This document shows positions 1-7,410 of a stretch of DNA of 64,000 nt, in pieces. The first letter of the stretch is position 1. Every line of letters begins with the position of its first letter. Both the position numbers and the translations under genes were made by a program. The notes under the pieces were generated by a model. The model had not been told where the DNA came from, made no database searches, and saw only the letters and a program-made list of their open reading frames with translations. This DNA comes from Desulfosporosinus sp. Sb-LF (GTDB taxonomy: Bacteria; Bacillota; Desulfitobacteriia; Desulfitobacteriales; Desulfitobacteriaceae), in assembly GCF_004766055.1 (NCBI RefSeq), contig NZ_SPQR01000009.1:1-64000 (forward strand), read 5' to 3'.

Positions 1-78
1 AAGCGCTTGTGTTAATTTTTTAACTTTGGCGAGATTGCCACTGATAACGCTTTTTGATAGTTCTTCAAAGTTTGCCAT
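1..78 (-). CDS. Corrinoid (B12-binding) methyl-carrier protein, N-terminal fragment
   Basis: Only the first 26 codons lie in the window; the gene runs off the left edge. The visible start (MANFEELSKSVISGNLAKV) resembles the helical cap that opens MtbC/MttC-type corrinoid proteins, which carry a methyl group on cobalamin between a substrate methyltransferase and a methyl-THF methyltransferase. An AAAGGGG ribosome site lies about 10 bases before the ATG, and a sigma-54 promoter lies about 45 bases upstream. The neighbouring methyl-THF:corrinoid methyltransferase gene fits this role. The cobalamin-binding DxHxxG domain is outside the window, so the call rests on the short N-terminus and context. 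Confidence 0.6.
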   Translation of the reverse strand, partial: MANFEELSKSVISGNLAKVKKLTQAL

Positions 79-120
79 TGGTCTAATAACCCCTTTCAAA
101 TCAATCTATTGGTAATTACT

Positions 121-137
121 TGCAAATGTTATGCCAA
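121..137 (-). promoter_or_regulatory. Sigma-54 (-24/-12) promoter before the corrinoid protein gene
   Basis: The minus strand reads TTGGCAT-AACAT-TTGCA, with the invariant GG and GC at the spacing typical of RpoN promoters. It lies in the gap between the methyltransferase stop and the corrinoid protein start. It matches three other sites in the window in both sequence and spacing. Confidence 0.75.
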
Positions 138-152
138 TCGCAACGAAAAAGC

Positions 153-950
153 CTATTCCAATTTGCCGCCTCGGTACGCACCTAAATAATTAGCACAATA
201 GCTATCGCGACCCGCAATGGTCTCAGCGGCTATTATATTAGCCATCATTTGCTTATCTAAAGGATTGATGATTAAACCGTCTAAACCTCGATCAATCGCC
301 ATTACTGCAAAAGACTGGTTCAATAATTTCCGGATGGGTAATCCGTAAGAAATGTTCGACAAACCACACATGGTGTGAACCCCTTTATAGGTCGTCATAA
401 TCTTTTCAACCGCTTCTAAGAACTCAATTCCAAAAGCATCTTTCGTGGACACTGGCTGTACTAGCGGATCGACAAAAATATTGTCCATTGGGATATTATT
501 CTGAACTAGCCCATTAATAAGTTTATCTGCAATGGAGAGCCTAGCATCTGTGGTTTCAGGCATCCCCTCGTCACTCATGCACAGAGCTACAACTTTGTGT
601 TCTGTACCAGCGATCAAAGGCAAAAGAGCTTTGTAGCGTTCTTTTTCTAAAGAGATAGAATTAATCATAGCGACCCCTTTATGTACGGAAAGCGCTTTTT
701 CAATAGCTTTTGGATCCGGACTATCGATGCAACAGGGAGCACCCTCTGTAGCCTCCTGCACAATTTCTACAAGCCATTTTAAATAGTCGGCCTCTTTACC
801 TACAAAAATCCCGGCGTTTACATCGATATAATTGGCCCCCGCTTCTAATTGATCTACCGCCACTTTTTGAATTGCCACTGTGTCTTGTGTTTCAATCGCA
901 GCTCGAATAGCCTTGCGGCTCGCATTGATTAACTCTCCAACTATAAACAC
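153..950 (-). CDS. Methyltetrahydrofolate:corrinoid methyltransferase (MtgA/AcsE-like)
   Basis: A 265-residue soluble protein of the dihydropteroate-synthase-like TIM-barrel family. It is expected to move a methyl group from a methyl-corrinoid protein to tetrahydrofolate, or the reverse. Visible pterin-binding barrel motifs are GANYIDVNAG (38-47), CIDSPDP (about 73-79), NSIS (about 97), DPLVQPVST (about 162) and GLSNISYGLP (about 197-206). Length equals that of MtgA of Desulfitobacterium and of AcsE. The next gene downstream encodes a corrinoid protein and a sigma-54 promoter lies about 50 bases upstream, so it probably serves methylamine or betaine demethylation rather than the acetyl-CoA pathway. 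The physiological direction cannot be read from sequence. Confidence 0.85.
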   Translation of the reverse strand: MFIVGELINASRKAIRAAIETQDTVAIQKVAVDQLEAGANYIDVNAGIFVGKEADYLKWLVEIVQEATEGAPCCIDSPDPKAIEKALSVHKGVAMINSISLEKERYKALLPLIAGTEHKVVALCMSDEGMPETTDARLSIADKLINGLVQNNIPMDNIFVDPLVQPVSTKDAFGIEFLEAVEKIMTTYKGVHTMCGLSNISYGLPIRKLLNQSFAVMAIDRGLDGLIINPLDKQMMANIIAAETIAGRDSYCANYLGAYRGGKLE

Positions 951-998
951 GATCGATCACTCCTTTATATTTCTGAATCTTCCTTTTCTTTACTATTA

Positions 999-1015
999 TG
1001 CAAGAATTGTGCCAA
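999..1015 (-). promoter_or_regulatory. Sigma-54 promoter before the methyl-THF methyltransferase gene
   Basis: The minus strand reads TTGGCAC-AATTC-TTGCA, a near-perfect RpoN consensus, about 50 bases upstream of the methyltransferase start. A gene for a sigma-54 activator lies just upstream, at 1253-3076. Confidence 0.85.
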
Positions 1016-1083
1016 CCCTTAGACCACCTATCTCTTGCCTTAGTCCACTAAAACCAGAAAATAGATTTGCCTATTAACAATCG

Positions 1084-1180
1084 ATGTCTCAAATTAGGAT
1101 GTAACGCGTGGTAAATCCCCATAAATGGCTTATTGGCGTTTATGTCATTATAGGAAATATATCCTATTATTTTGAGACAT
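1084..1180. repeat. 97-bp segment bounded by inverted repeats; candidate activator-binding region
   Basis: The left end reads ATGTCTCAAATTAGGAT and the right end is its near-perfect reverse complement (ATCCTAT...TTTTGAGACAT), with about 60 bases between. It lies 70-165 bp upstream of the sigma-54 promoter at 999-1015, where enhancer sites for sigma-54 activators usually sit. It could instead be the remains of a small mobile element. The rest of the 951-1252 gap shows no gene. Confidence 0.4.
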
Positions 1181-1183
1181 GGA

Positions 1184-1223
1184 CAATATAAGAACCTACC
1201 CCCTCGGGTAGGTTCTTATATTG
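1184..1223. terminator. Hairpin, probable terminator of the sigma-54 activator gene
   Basis: An 18-bp perfect inverted repeat (CAATATAAGAACCTACCC and its complement) with a 4-base loop lies 30 bases after the stop codon at 1253. No clear T-run follows on the minus strand, so its efficiency as an intrinsic terminator is uncertain. Confidence 0.6.
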
Positions 1224-1252
1224 CTATCTTTCGCCTATAAATTAAGGCTTTT

Positions 1253-3076
1253 TTATTGAAGTCCTTTCGCATTAATCTGATCCTCTAAATCCATCTCCTT
1301 TATTTTTCTATAAAGAGTTGAACGACTCATTCCTAGTGATCTCGCAGCTCTTTCTTTGGCACGGCTGCCCGGACCAAACCTATTTAAAGCCTCAGTTAGG
1401 GCATTTCTCTCCAAATCCGCGATTGATTGAATACGCTCTTGGTGCTGATTCACTGGTATAGTCGTAGCATGTTTAATAATTCGATCAGGTAGATAGTTTA
1501 CATCAATCAACGAATCAGTGCAGACGTTAGCAGAGTACTCAAATGCATTTTCTAATTCCCGAACATTGCCCGGCCAAGGGTATTCGAGCATTTTCGTTAG
1601 AGCTTCCTTTGTATATCCTTGAATATGTTTTTCCAGAATCAAATTGTACTTTTGGATAAAACAGTGAATCAGCAACTTCAGATCCTCCTTTCTTTCCCTC
1701 AAAGGTGGAATATGGAAAGGGATAACACTTAAGCGATAAAATAAATCGCTTCGGAATTGGTTTGCCTGTATCATCTCTTCCAAGTTCCTATTGGTGGCAG
1801 CGATAATTCGAACATCCACAACTAAAGGTTTGATCCCGCCCACTCGCTCAATTGTAAAGTCTTGGAGTACGCGCAAGAGTTTGACTTGTAAATGTAATGG
1901 CATGTCACCGATCTCGTCAAGCAATATGGTTCCACCATTGGCCAATTCGAATTTTCCTGGTTTACCAGCACGTCGCGCTCCTGTGAATGCTCCTTCTTCA
2001 TAGCCAAACAACTCACTCTCAAGTAGGCTTTCGGGAATAGCTCCGCAATTTACTGCAATAAAAGGAGCATTCTTCCGCATGCTTTCTTGATGAATCGCAC
2101 GTGCAAACAGCTCCTTACCTGTGCCGCTTTCACCCGTGATCAGAACCGTTGAATCCGTTGTCGCTACTCTACACATTTTCTTTTTAATATCAGTCATTGC
2201 CGTGCTTTGGCCAAGAATACCATCAAACGTATGCTTGCGTTCTTCCCGAATAACACGCCCAGCCAACTTACGCATTTCTCCGATTGAGCGAATAGAAATT
2301 ACGAATCCCCCAACTTCTTCTCCATACTTGACTTCCGTAATTGTACTCATGAAATGCAATGTTTTTTGATCTTTCTTATAAAATACATCTTGCTCTACAT
2401 AAGGTTGAGTCATCTTTAGGAGCGTACCCATGCTGATTCCTGAAAAGACTTCTTCAACCCGTCTTCCATTTAGCAGATTAGATTGTACCATGAGAAGATT
2501 TTCAGCTGAGCGATTAAGGTGGGTTATTTTGCCATGATAATTTACCGCCACAATTCCTTCACGTACAGAATTAATCAAGGTATTAAATTGTTCAGCCACC
2601 TCCTTTGATTGTTTGTATAGTGCCATTTCATTAAGTTTTCCTGATATTAATTCAACGACATGCTGTAAAAACGTTTCGAGTTTAGCGAAATCTTTTAATA
2701 GATTTTCTTTTTGCGTTTCATTGAATGCGTACAGTGAGATTGAACCAAATACCTTATCTCTAAGCTTAATTGGGTATAACAGGCCCGCCAATACCTTGCA
2801 GGTCTCCTTGAGATTACAATTCTGACACAGCTGACCTTTCATGGGATCGGATACTAAGAAACTCTTCTGTGTGCATCGCAACTGATAACTTATTGATCCT
2901 GTACCATAAATAACTCCAATTTGATCTTTATACTTTCCAGTACCCGCTATGACCTCTAGGTTCTCATCTACAATGGCTACTTCGAAATCAAGTACTGCTG
3001 CAAATGCATCTGCTACGCTTTGGATATAATCTTGCACTGACTTAAGATTAGAAAAGCTTGTGTAATTTTTCTTCAA
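1253..3076 (-). CDS. Sigma-54-dependent transcriptional activator (sensor-PAS-AAA+-Fis HTH)
   Basis: A 607-residue enhancer-binding protein. The N-terminal sensory part carries a cysteine cluster (CQNCNLKETC, about residues 97-106), followed by a PAS-like domain (about 170-270) beginning FNTLINSVREGIVAVN. The central AAA+ module has Walker A GESGTGKE, the sigma-54 contact loop GAFTGA and Walker B TILLDEIGD. A C-terminal Fis-type helix-turn-helix (AARSLGMSRSTLYRKI) binds DNA. I chose the TTG at 3076 because AAAGGGAGGT lies directly before it; an in-frame ATG at 3121 with GGGGGA upstream would add 15 residues. It sits next to genes with sigma-54 promoters and so is a likely regulator of the methyltransferase and grd operons. 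The inducer is unknown; the cysteines could bind metal or Fe-S. Confidence 0.9.
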   Translation of the reverse strand: MKKNYTSFSNLKSVQDYIQSVADAFAAVLDFEVAIVDENLEVIAGTGKYKDQIGVIYGTGSISYQLRCTQKSFLVSDPMKGQLCQNCNLKETCKVLAGLLYPIKLRDKVFGSISLYAFNETQKENLLKDFAKLETFLQHVVELISGKLNEMALYKQSKEVAEQFNTLINSVREGIVAVNYHGKITHLNRSAENLLMVQSNLLNGRRVEEVFSGISMGTLLKMTQPYVEQDVFYKKDQKTLHFMSTITEVKYGEEVGGFVISIRSIGEMRKLAGRVIREERKHTFDGILGQSTAMTDIKKKMCRVATTDSTVLITGESGTGKELFARAIHQESMRKNAPFIAVNCGAIPESLLESELFGYEEGAFTGARRAGKPGKFELANGGTILLDEIGDMPLHLQVKLLRVLQDFTIERVGGIKPLVVDVRIIAATNRNLEEMIQANQFRSDLFYRLSVIPFHIPPLRERKEDLKLLIHCFIQKYNLILEKHIQGYTKEALTKMLEYPWPGNVRELENAFEYSANVCTDSLIDVNYLPDRIIKHATTIPVNQHQERIQSIADLERNALTEALNRFGPGSRAKERAARSLGMSRSTLYRKIKEMDLEDQINAKGLQ

Positions 3077-3277
3077 GCTATTACCTCCCTTTATCTCCAG
3101 GCGACATATATTTATAGGCATAGCTTATCCCCCAATTAGGATGGAGTGGGATATAAAAACCTCATGGCCAATAACACCTTCTATCCATATTTATCCATTG
3201 TCTTAGTGTACACCTTTTGCAGCTATATTCCAATATGTTCCATTTATATATTTATTGAAAATTACAAATAAAAAGCA

Positions 3278-3315
3278 ATAACTATATTCGACTTCGAAAA
3301 GTCGAATATAGTTAT
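3278..3315 (-). terminator. Intrinsic terminator ending the grd/permease operon
   Basis: A 17-bp perfect stem (ATAACTATATTCGACTT and its complement) with loop CGAA is followed on the minus strand by TGCTTTTTATT. It lies immediately after the stop codon of the last operon gene (3319). Confidence 0.85.
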
Positions 3316-3318
3316 CCT

Positions 3319-3858
3319 TTATTGATTAATTAACTCAATAAGCTTTTCTTCGATATACGCTAACAATTCTTTTTCACCAATATGAACTTGCTCATTTATA
3401 TCATTTGGTTTCACAACAAAGAAGTTGATGATGAGCTTATTATTTTCAATGAAATATTCCTCAAGATGAAGGGGCAAAAAAATTACTTCTAATTCCTTAA
3501 AAAGCTTGTTGCTTTTAGTTGGATCAATTTTCTCTACTAAAGATTGCAAATTGAGTTTCTTAAGCGGCCGAATCATTTTATCAGTGTAAGTGAGATCTTC
3601 TAACATCCATAGGTTATTGCTATAAAAACGACCTTCTTTTTTATTTTTGCCGGAAAAGGATTCTCGATTTGTGATAGCACTTAGCGCTTTACGTACAGAC
3701 TCCGGTGTAAATTCGTCGTCATAGGCATATTTCAATCCTGGCATATCCATTACGTCAAATATGAATAATTCGGAAACCTTGTTCCTCTCTTTTATGGAGT
3801 GCCAGTAGAACAGCAGAGCCTCCACAACATCTAAGTTCACCATAATTCTTTCGATCAT
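3319..3858 (-). CDS. Uncharacterised soluble protein, last gene of the grd operon
   Basis: I do not recognise this 179-residue protein. It has no signal peptide or membrane segment. It begins MIERIMVNLDVVEALLFYW and ends with a helical, lysine/glutamate-rich tail (LLAYIEEKLIELINQ). The ATG at 3858 lies one base after the stop of the APC permease (TAATATG), so translation is probably coupled; a longer upstream start inside the permease has no ribosome site. It is followed at once by a strong terminator. Position suggests a role connected with transport or regulation of the Grd substrate, but nothing in the sequence proves one. Confidence 0.75.
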   Translation of the reverse strand: MIERIMVNLDVVEALLFYWHSIKERNKVSELFIFDVMDMPGLKYAYDDEFTPESVRKALSAITNRESFSGKNKKEGRFYSNNLWMLEDLTYTDKMIRPLKKLNLQSLVEKIDPTKSNKLFKELEVIFLPLHLEEYFIENNKLIINFFVVKPNDINEQVHIGEKELLAYIEEKLIELINQ

Positions 3859-3859
3859 A

Positions 3860-5260
3860 TTAGTACCCCCGCGGTCTAGGCCAACTTTTAGCACCAGCCT
3901 TAATAAACGATGTAGTATTTACAAATTTATACCGGTGAAATTTAAACCACAATGAGGCGAGTATATAGAATAGAAAACCGGACAGGATGTTTACCCAGTA
4001 ACCGAAGTACATCCCCCCTAAGGTAGCAATGGCCAGAATCAGTAAGATAACAGCTGGCATGGGATGCCAAGGCGCAGTATACCCTCTCTTAATAGTCCCT
4101 AACGGATACATTGATCGGAACTTAAACATCATCACTGCAGTTAGTACGTATACCATTATGGCCGAAAATATGGAAAAGGTAATGACTTGGTCCAAAAGTC
4201 CCGTAAAGCCAAAGGCTATTGAAATAGGTAGCAGGAAAAGGATGGCTCGATACGGGGTTTTATACTTTGGATGGGTTGCGGCAAAGACTCCAGGAATTAA
4301 GGTATCTCGGGACATAGCAAACCAGGCCCGACTGGAATCGTTAATACATCCATTTGCACTAGCAAGGCAGGCTAGAATGGTGCCGATAAAGAGGGCTAGA
4401 ATGATGTAAGGTTTCCCTGTCGCTAAGGCCGCATCATATAAAGGAAATACAGATTTCCCCAATTTTTCAGCTCCGACCATACCAGAACATACAAACCAAG
4501 TTGTAGTGGCACCCACAATTAGGGTGACTAATCCTACCATAGTTCCTACAGGTAGTGCTCGACTAGTGGATCGACATTCTTCTGCCGCCAAAGCAGTCCC
4601 TTCAATTCCCAAATAGAACCAGATTCCGAATTGTAAGGCAGCGATGATGCCTACCCATCCGTAGGGCAGTCCATCTGTAAGTTGCTTAATCTGAAGGAGG
4701 CTAGTAGCGGGATCATAAAATTTTGTCCCAAGGAGCAAGATGAAAATCGTGACGAAGGCAATGGCTGTAATGAAGAAGTTCAAGGTCAACGTAGCATATA
4801 CTCCTCGATAGTTTAAATAGGTGAGAAGCAGTAAACTCAAAATGATGTAGGGTAGTGCTTGAACATCAGGATTCAGTGATTTAAGGATCTGCCCTACCAC
4901 GAGTGCATCTGCTGCTTCGAGCATCACGTATTCGAAAACGAGCATGAGCCCGACGTTAAATGAAGCAAGTGGACCCAACATATATTTTGCCATGGCATAT
5001 TGACCACCCGCTTCAGGAATAACGGATCCAATTTCAGTGTTTATCATGACTAGAGCGATAAAGAGTATCCCTATAACCCAACAGGCAATAATTGCCCCTA
5101 AGGATCCCCCTTTAGCAATCGTAAAATTCCATCCCATGAATTCACCGACTAAAACAATCCCTACTCCAAGTGCCCAAATATGCATGGGGCCAAGTACTTT
5201 AAGAAGATGCGATTCTTTAGTCTTGTCACTTGTCTGATTTAGTACAGGCTTTTCTTCCAC
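3860..5260 (-). CDS. APC-superfamily amino acid/amine permease
   Basis: A 466-residue integral membrane protein with about 12 hydrophobic segments. The APC-type first helix (MHIWALGVGIVLVGEFMGWN) is followed by the conserved helix-2/3 region PEAGGQYAMAKYMLGP. The EEC segment after the sixth helix (ALAAEECRSTSRALP) is similar to the ethanolamine permease branch. The start is GTG with GGAGGAGG upstream. It lies downstream of three small membrane-protein genes and the selenoprotein B gene, so it probably brings in a Grd substrate such as glycine, sarcosine or betaine, or a related amine. Substrate specificity cannot be assigned from sequence. Confidence 0.85.
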   Translation of the reverse strand: MEEKPVLNQTSDKTKESHLLKVLGPMHIWALGVGIVLVGEFMGWNFTIAKGGSLGAIIACWVIGILFIALVMINTEIGSVIPEAGGQYAMAKYMLGPLASFNVGLMLVFEYVMLEAADALVVGQILKSLNPDVQALPYIILSLLLLTYLNYRGVYATLTLNFFITAIAFVTIFILLLGTKFYDPATSLLQIKQLTDGLPYGWVGIIAALQFGIWFYLGIEGTALAAEECRSTSRALPVGTMVGLVTLIVGATTTWFVCSGMVGAEKLGKSVFPLYDAALATGKPYIILALFIGTILACLASANGCINDSSRAWFAMSRDTLIPGVFAATHPKYKTPYRAILFLLPISIAFGFTGLLDQVITFSIFSAIMVYVLTAVMMFKFRSMYPLGTIKRGYTAPWHPMPAVILLILAIATLGGMYFGYWVNILSGFLFYILASLWFKFHRYKFVNTTSFIKAGAKSWPRPRGY

Positions 5261-5307
5261 CTTGCCTCCTCCACCCTTTCTCGCTAAGTTATTACTTTCA
5301 AGTGAAA

Positions 5308-5421
5308 CTACTTCTTAGCGTTTTGTTCTTTTTCCACTAGGATGAAATCACTCATAATCAGGAGGAAAATTACACCACACATCCCCCAAGCAACCCAGTT
5401 CATGATGCTCCAGAAACTCAT
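5308..5421 (-). CDS. 37-residue single-span membrane protein
   Basis: A tiny gene with an ideal ribosome site (GGAGGT, then six A bases, then ATG). Its ATG overlaps the stop of the preceding gene (ATGA), so translation is coupled. The product begins MSFWSIMNWVAWGMCGVIF, has one hydrophobic helix (about residues 8-28) and a charged tail (EKEQNAKK). The size and topology recall small accessory subunits of sodium symporters such as MetS. No family was recognised. Position directly before the APC permease suggests a permease partner. Confidence 0.75.
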   Translation of the reverse strand: MSFWSIMNWVAWGMCGVIFLLIMSDFILVEKEQNAKK

Positions 5422-5699
5422 TTTTTTACCTCCTTGGGGTTCAGATACACCTGCTTGACCATGACTCTTAACTCTTTTTCACTTTGAGGAATAATAAAGA
5501 TGAGGTAGCCAACAAACCCCGCTACAATCACTAGAAAAGTGCTGATTTTAAAGACATAATGTATACCCGAAGTAGAATCACCGACGAGTACTCCGCCCTG
5601 CATCAACATCGTCGTAAGTAGAGTGGCAAAGCATAATATCATAATAAATAATACATCAAAAATTCCCATCAACCGGGTGTTCTTTGGCGTTTCATTCAT
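5418..5699 (-). CDS. Small two-span membrane protein
   Basis: A 93-residue protein with two hydrophobic helices (about 10-35 and 47-67) and a basic C-terminus (KELRVMVKQVYLNPKEVKK). I chose the ATG at 5699 because GAGGGCG lies just before it; an upstream ATG at 5717 has no good ribosome site. Its stop overlaps the start of the 37-residue gene by four bases. The fold pattern is like DUF485-type partners of symporters, but I cannot claim membership. It is co-transcribed with the APC permease. Confidence 0.75.
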   Translation of the reverse strand: MNETPKNTRLMGIFDVLFIMILCFATLLTTMLMQGGVLVGDSTSGIHYVFKISTFLVIVAGFVGYLIFIIPQSEKELRVMVKQVYLNPKEVKK

Positions 5700-5725
5700 T
5701 CTATCGCCCTCGATCATTTATTTCT

Positions 5726-5986
5726 CTACGAATTGGACCCCATGATGTCTTCACTATAGAGTTCGTTTCGATGCTTTTTTAGGTGAGCTAGTACTGCGAT
5801 GGAAGCAGAGGTAACAGACAAGCCTGCAATCATTCCGACTGTTAGAGCAATCAGACGAACTGTTGCTGTGGGGGCCAGCTTACTAACCACCGTCATCGTA
5901 TAGATTAGAACTACCCATAGAAAGAGGATAAAGGCAGTCATTAGACTGCGGTCCCTGAAATGCATTTTTAGGATTTTTTCTTCCAT
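5726..5986 (-). CDS. Small two-span membrane protein
   Basis: An 86-residue protein starting MEEKILKMHFRDRSL, with two hydrophobic segments (about 17-37 and 46-68) and a charged tail containing HLKKHRNELYSED. The start at 5986 follows GAAGGG; the ATG at 6022 lacks a ribosome site. It is the first of three tiny membrane genes between the selenoprotein and the APC permease. No homologous family was recognised. The conserved arrangement of charge and helices suggests a transporter subunit. Confidence 0.7.
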   Translation of the reverse strand: MEEKILKMHFRDRSLMTAFILFLWVVLIYTMTVVSKLAPTATVRLIALTVGMIAGLSVTSASIAVLAHLKKHRNELYSEDIMGSNS

Positions 5987-6036
5987 TTTTTTACCCTTCG
6001 TCTTCTGATAATTAAAAACCAAATTAATCTAATTTC

Positions 6037-6065
6037 GAGGACCGGAAATTTTGCTGCCGGTCCTC
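6037..6065. other. Intercistronic hairpin after the selenoprotein B gene
   Basis: GAGGACCGG pairs with CCGGTCCTC across an 11-base loop, between the selenoprotein B stop and the first small membrane gene. No T-run follows on the minus strand. It may be a processing or stability element, or a partial terminator setting the ratio of reductase to permease expression. Confidence 0.5.
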
Positions 6066-6080
6066 TACAATAGTATTGAC

Positions 6081-7391
6081 TTACTCAAAATGAGTCGGCT
6101 TGGTAACTTCAATAGTCAAAGCGTCCACAGCCTTTTTAACTAAGTTTCTTCTAAGGGTATGCTCATTTTCCTTGTTAAGTTTTGGATTTCCTACCGGGAA
6201 AGGAATAGCTATCGTCGGAACAATTCTGTTTGCGCCGACTGACTCAGAAATAGTCGTAATAGTTGCCATGTGAACAATAGGAATACCATATCGTTCGATT
6301 TCTTTTACAATCGTTGCGCCGCAACGAGTACAAGTCCCTCAGGTTGAGGTTAAAATAACACCATCTACCCCTGCAGCTTTTAATTCTGCTCCGATTTGTA
6401 CCCCAAATTCCACAGATTTACCGACAGCTGTTCCCGTTCCGGTGGTCGTATAGAACCAGTCGAAGACCTTTCCAATATATCCTTCAGCCTCAAATTCTTT
6501 TAACACATCTAAAGGCGCAACGCGGTCAGGCATCTCATTAGCATAGACTGGGTCATAGCCCCCATGGGTTGTATAATAGCAAGGAGCCTCAAGTGCATTA
6601 ATTTGGCTAATGTTGTATTTACCCCATTTTTGAGCACTGGCTGACTGTATATGATCCGGATTTCCTGCAGGAACGATGCCACCCGAAGTGCACAAAGCAA
6701 TGGTTGCCTTGCTTAAATCTTTAATGGCTGCAGCCGGTGAAACCACGTCGAACACAGGCATTGGCATTTCCGTTTCAAAGGGCTTGCCTTGTAGGCGGTT
6801 AATCAGCATTTCTACCGCTCTTTGTGAGCCTCTTTTTTCCACGAAGAGAGTCTTTCTCATGCCACGGGCAATGTAGCCTTCTACTTCGGGAGGTCCTACT
6901 TCGATTCCTTTGGCTAATTTGCAGGTTAGAGAAGCCATTATAGGTAATGCCTTGCGCATTCCGCCTGCAGAATCACTCGTACCGACTACGTAAGCAATCT
7001 CTTTGCAAAGATCTAATCCCGGGTTTTCCAAGTACATGCCCGTTATTACCGGGATGTTTAGTTCTTTAGAAACGGCTATAGAAATCTCTGCACAGGCGAC
7101 TCCATACCGACCAGCATTAAAAGCGGGTCCTGCTACAAACACATCCGGAGAAGCTTCTTTAATGGTGTTTAGAATGCTTTCCATTACCTCTTGTTTGTTC
7201 TCATTAAAGTAATTATCACCACAGATAATCGTGCCAACGACTTCGCCCTCTCCTTTAATCAACGTGTTAAAGCCTGTAGCGGGGCCGACCGTTTCCGGCC
7301 TGTACTCGGGAGGCATACTCGCTTTATCTTCACCTCCTACCTGGCCAAAAAATTGGTTTACGTAGTAAACAACTCTAAATTTATCTGACAT
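6081..7391 (-). CDS. Grd component B selenoprotein subunit (GrdB/GrdF/GrdH family), with selenocysteine
   Basis: This is the substrate-binding selenoprotein of glycine/sarcosine/betaine reductase. It makes a selenium-bound carboxymethyl adduct from the substrate and passes it to GrdA. The frame is broken by one UGA at codon 351 (6339-6341). Reading it as selenocysteine joins ...GVILTST to GTCTRCGATIVKEIER and gives the family signature U-x-x-C-x-x-C in a 436-residue protein, the usual length. The ATG at 7391 follows GGGGGA. The gene lies 19 bases after the component B alpha/beta gene. Automated calling would split it at the UGA. The sequence alone does not tell whether the substrate is betaine, sarcosine or glycine. 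Confidence 0.92.
6311..6341 (-). promoter_or_regulatory. UGA selenocysteine codon and SECIS-like hairpin in the component B gene
   Basis: Eleven bases after the UGA the mRNA has a 7-bp perfect stem TCGTTGC / GCAACGA with loop GGC. Its position and size fit bacterial SECIS elements bound by SelB. No selA, selB, selC or selD gene is seen in the window. Confidence 0.75.
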
Positions 7392-7410
7392 CACATATCC
7401 CCCTTTGCGA

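Noticed and set aside
3212-3229. Possible fifth sigma-54 promoter before the activator gene (TTGGAAT...TGCAA)
   Set aside because: The GG-GC distance is one base short and the -24 element lacks the C, so it does not match the other four.
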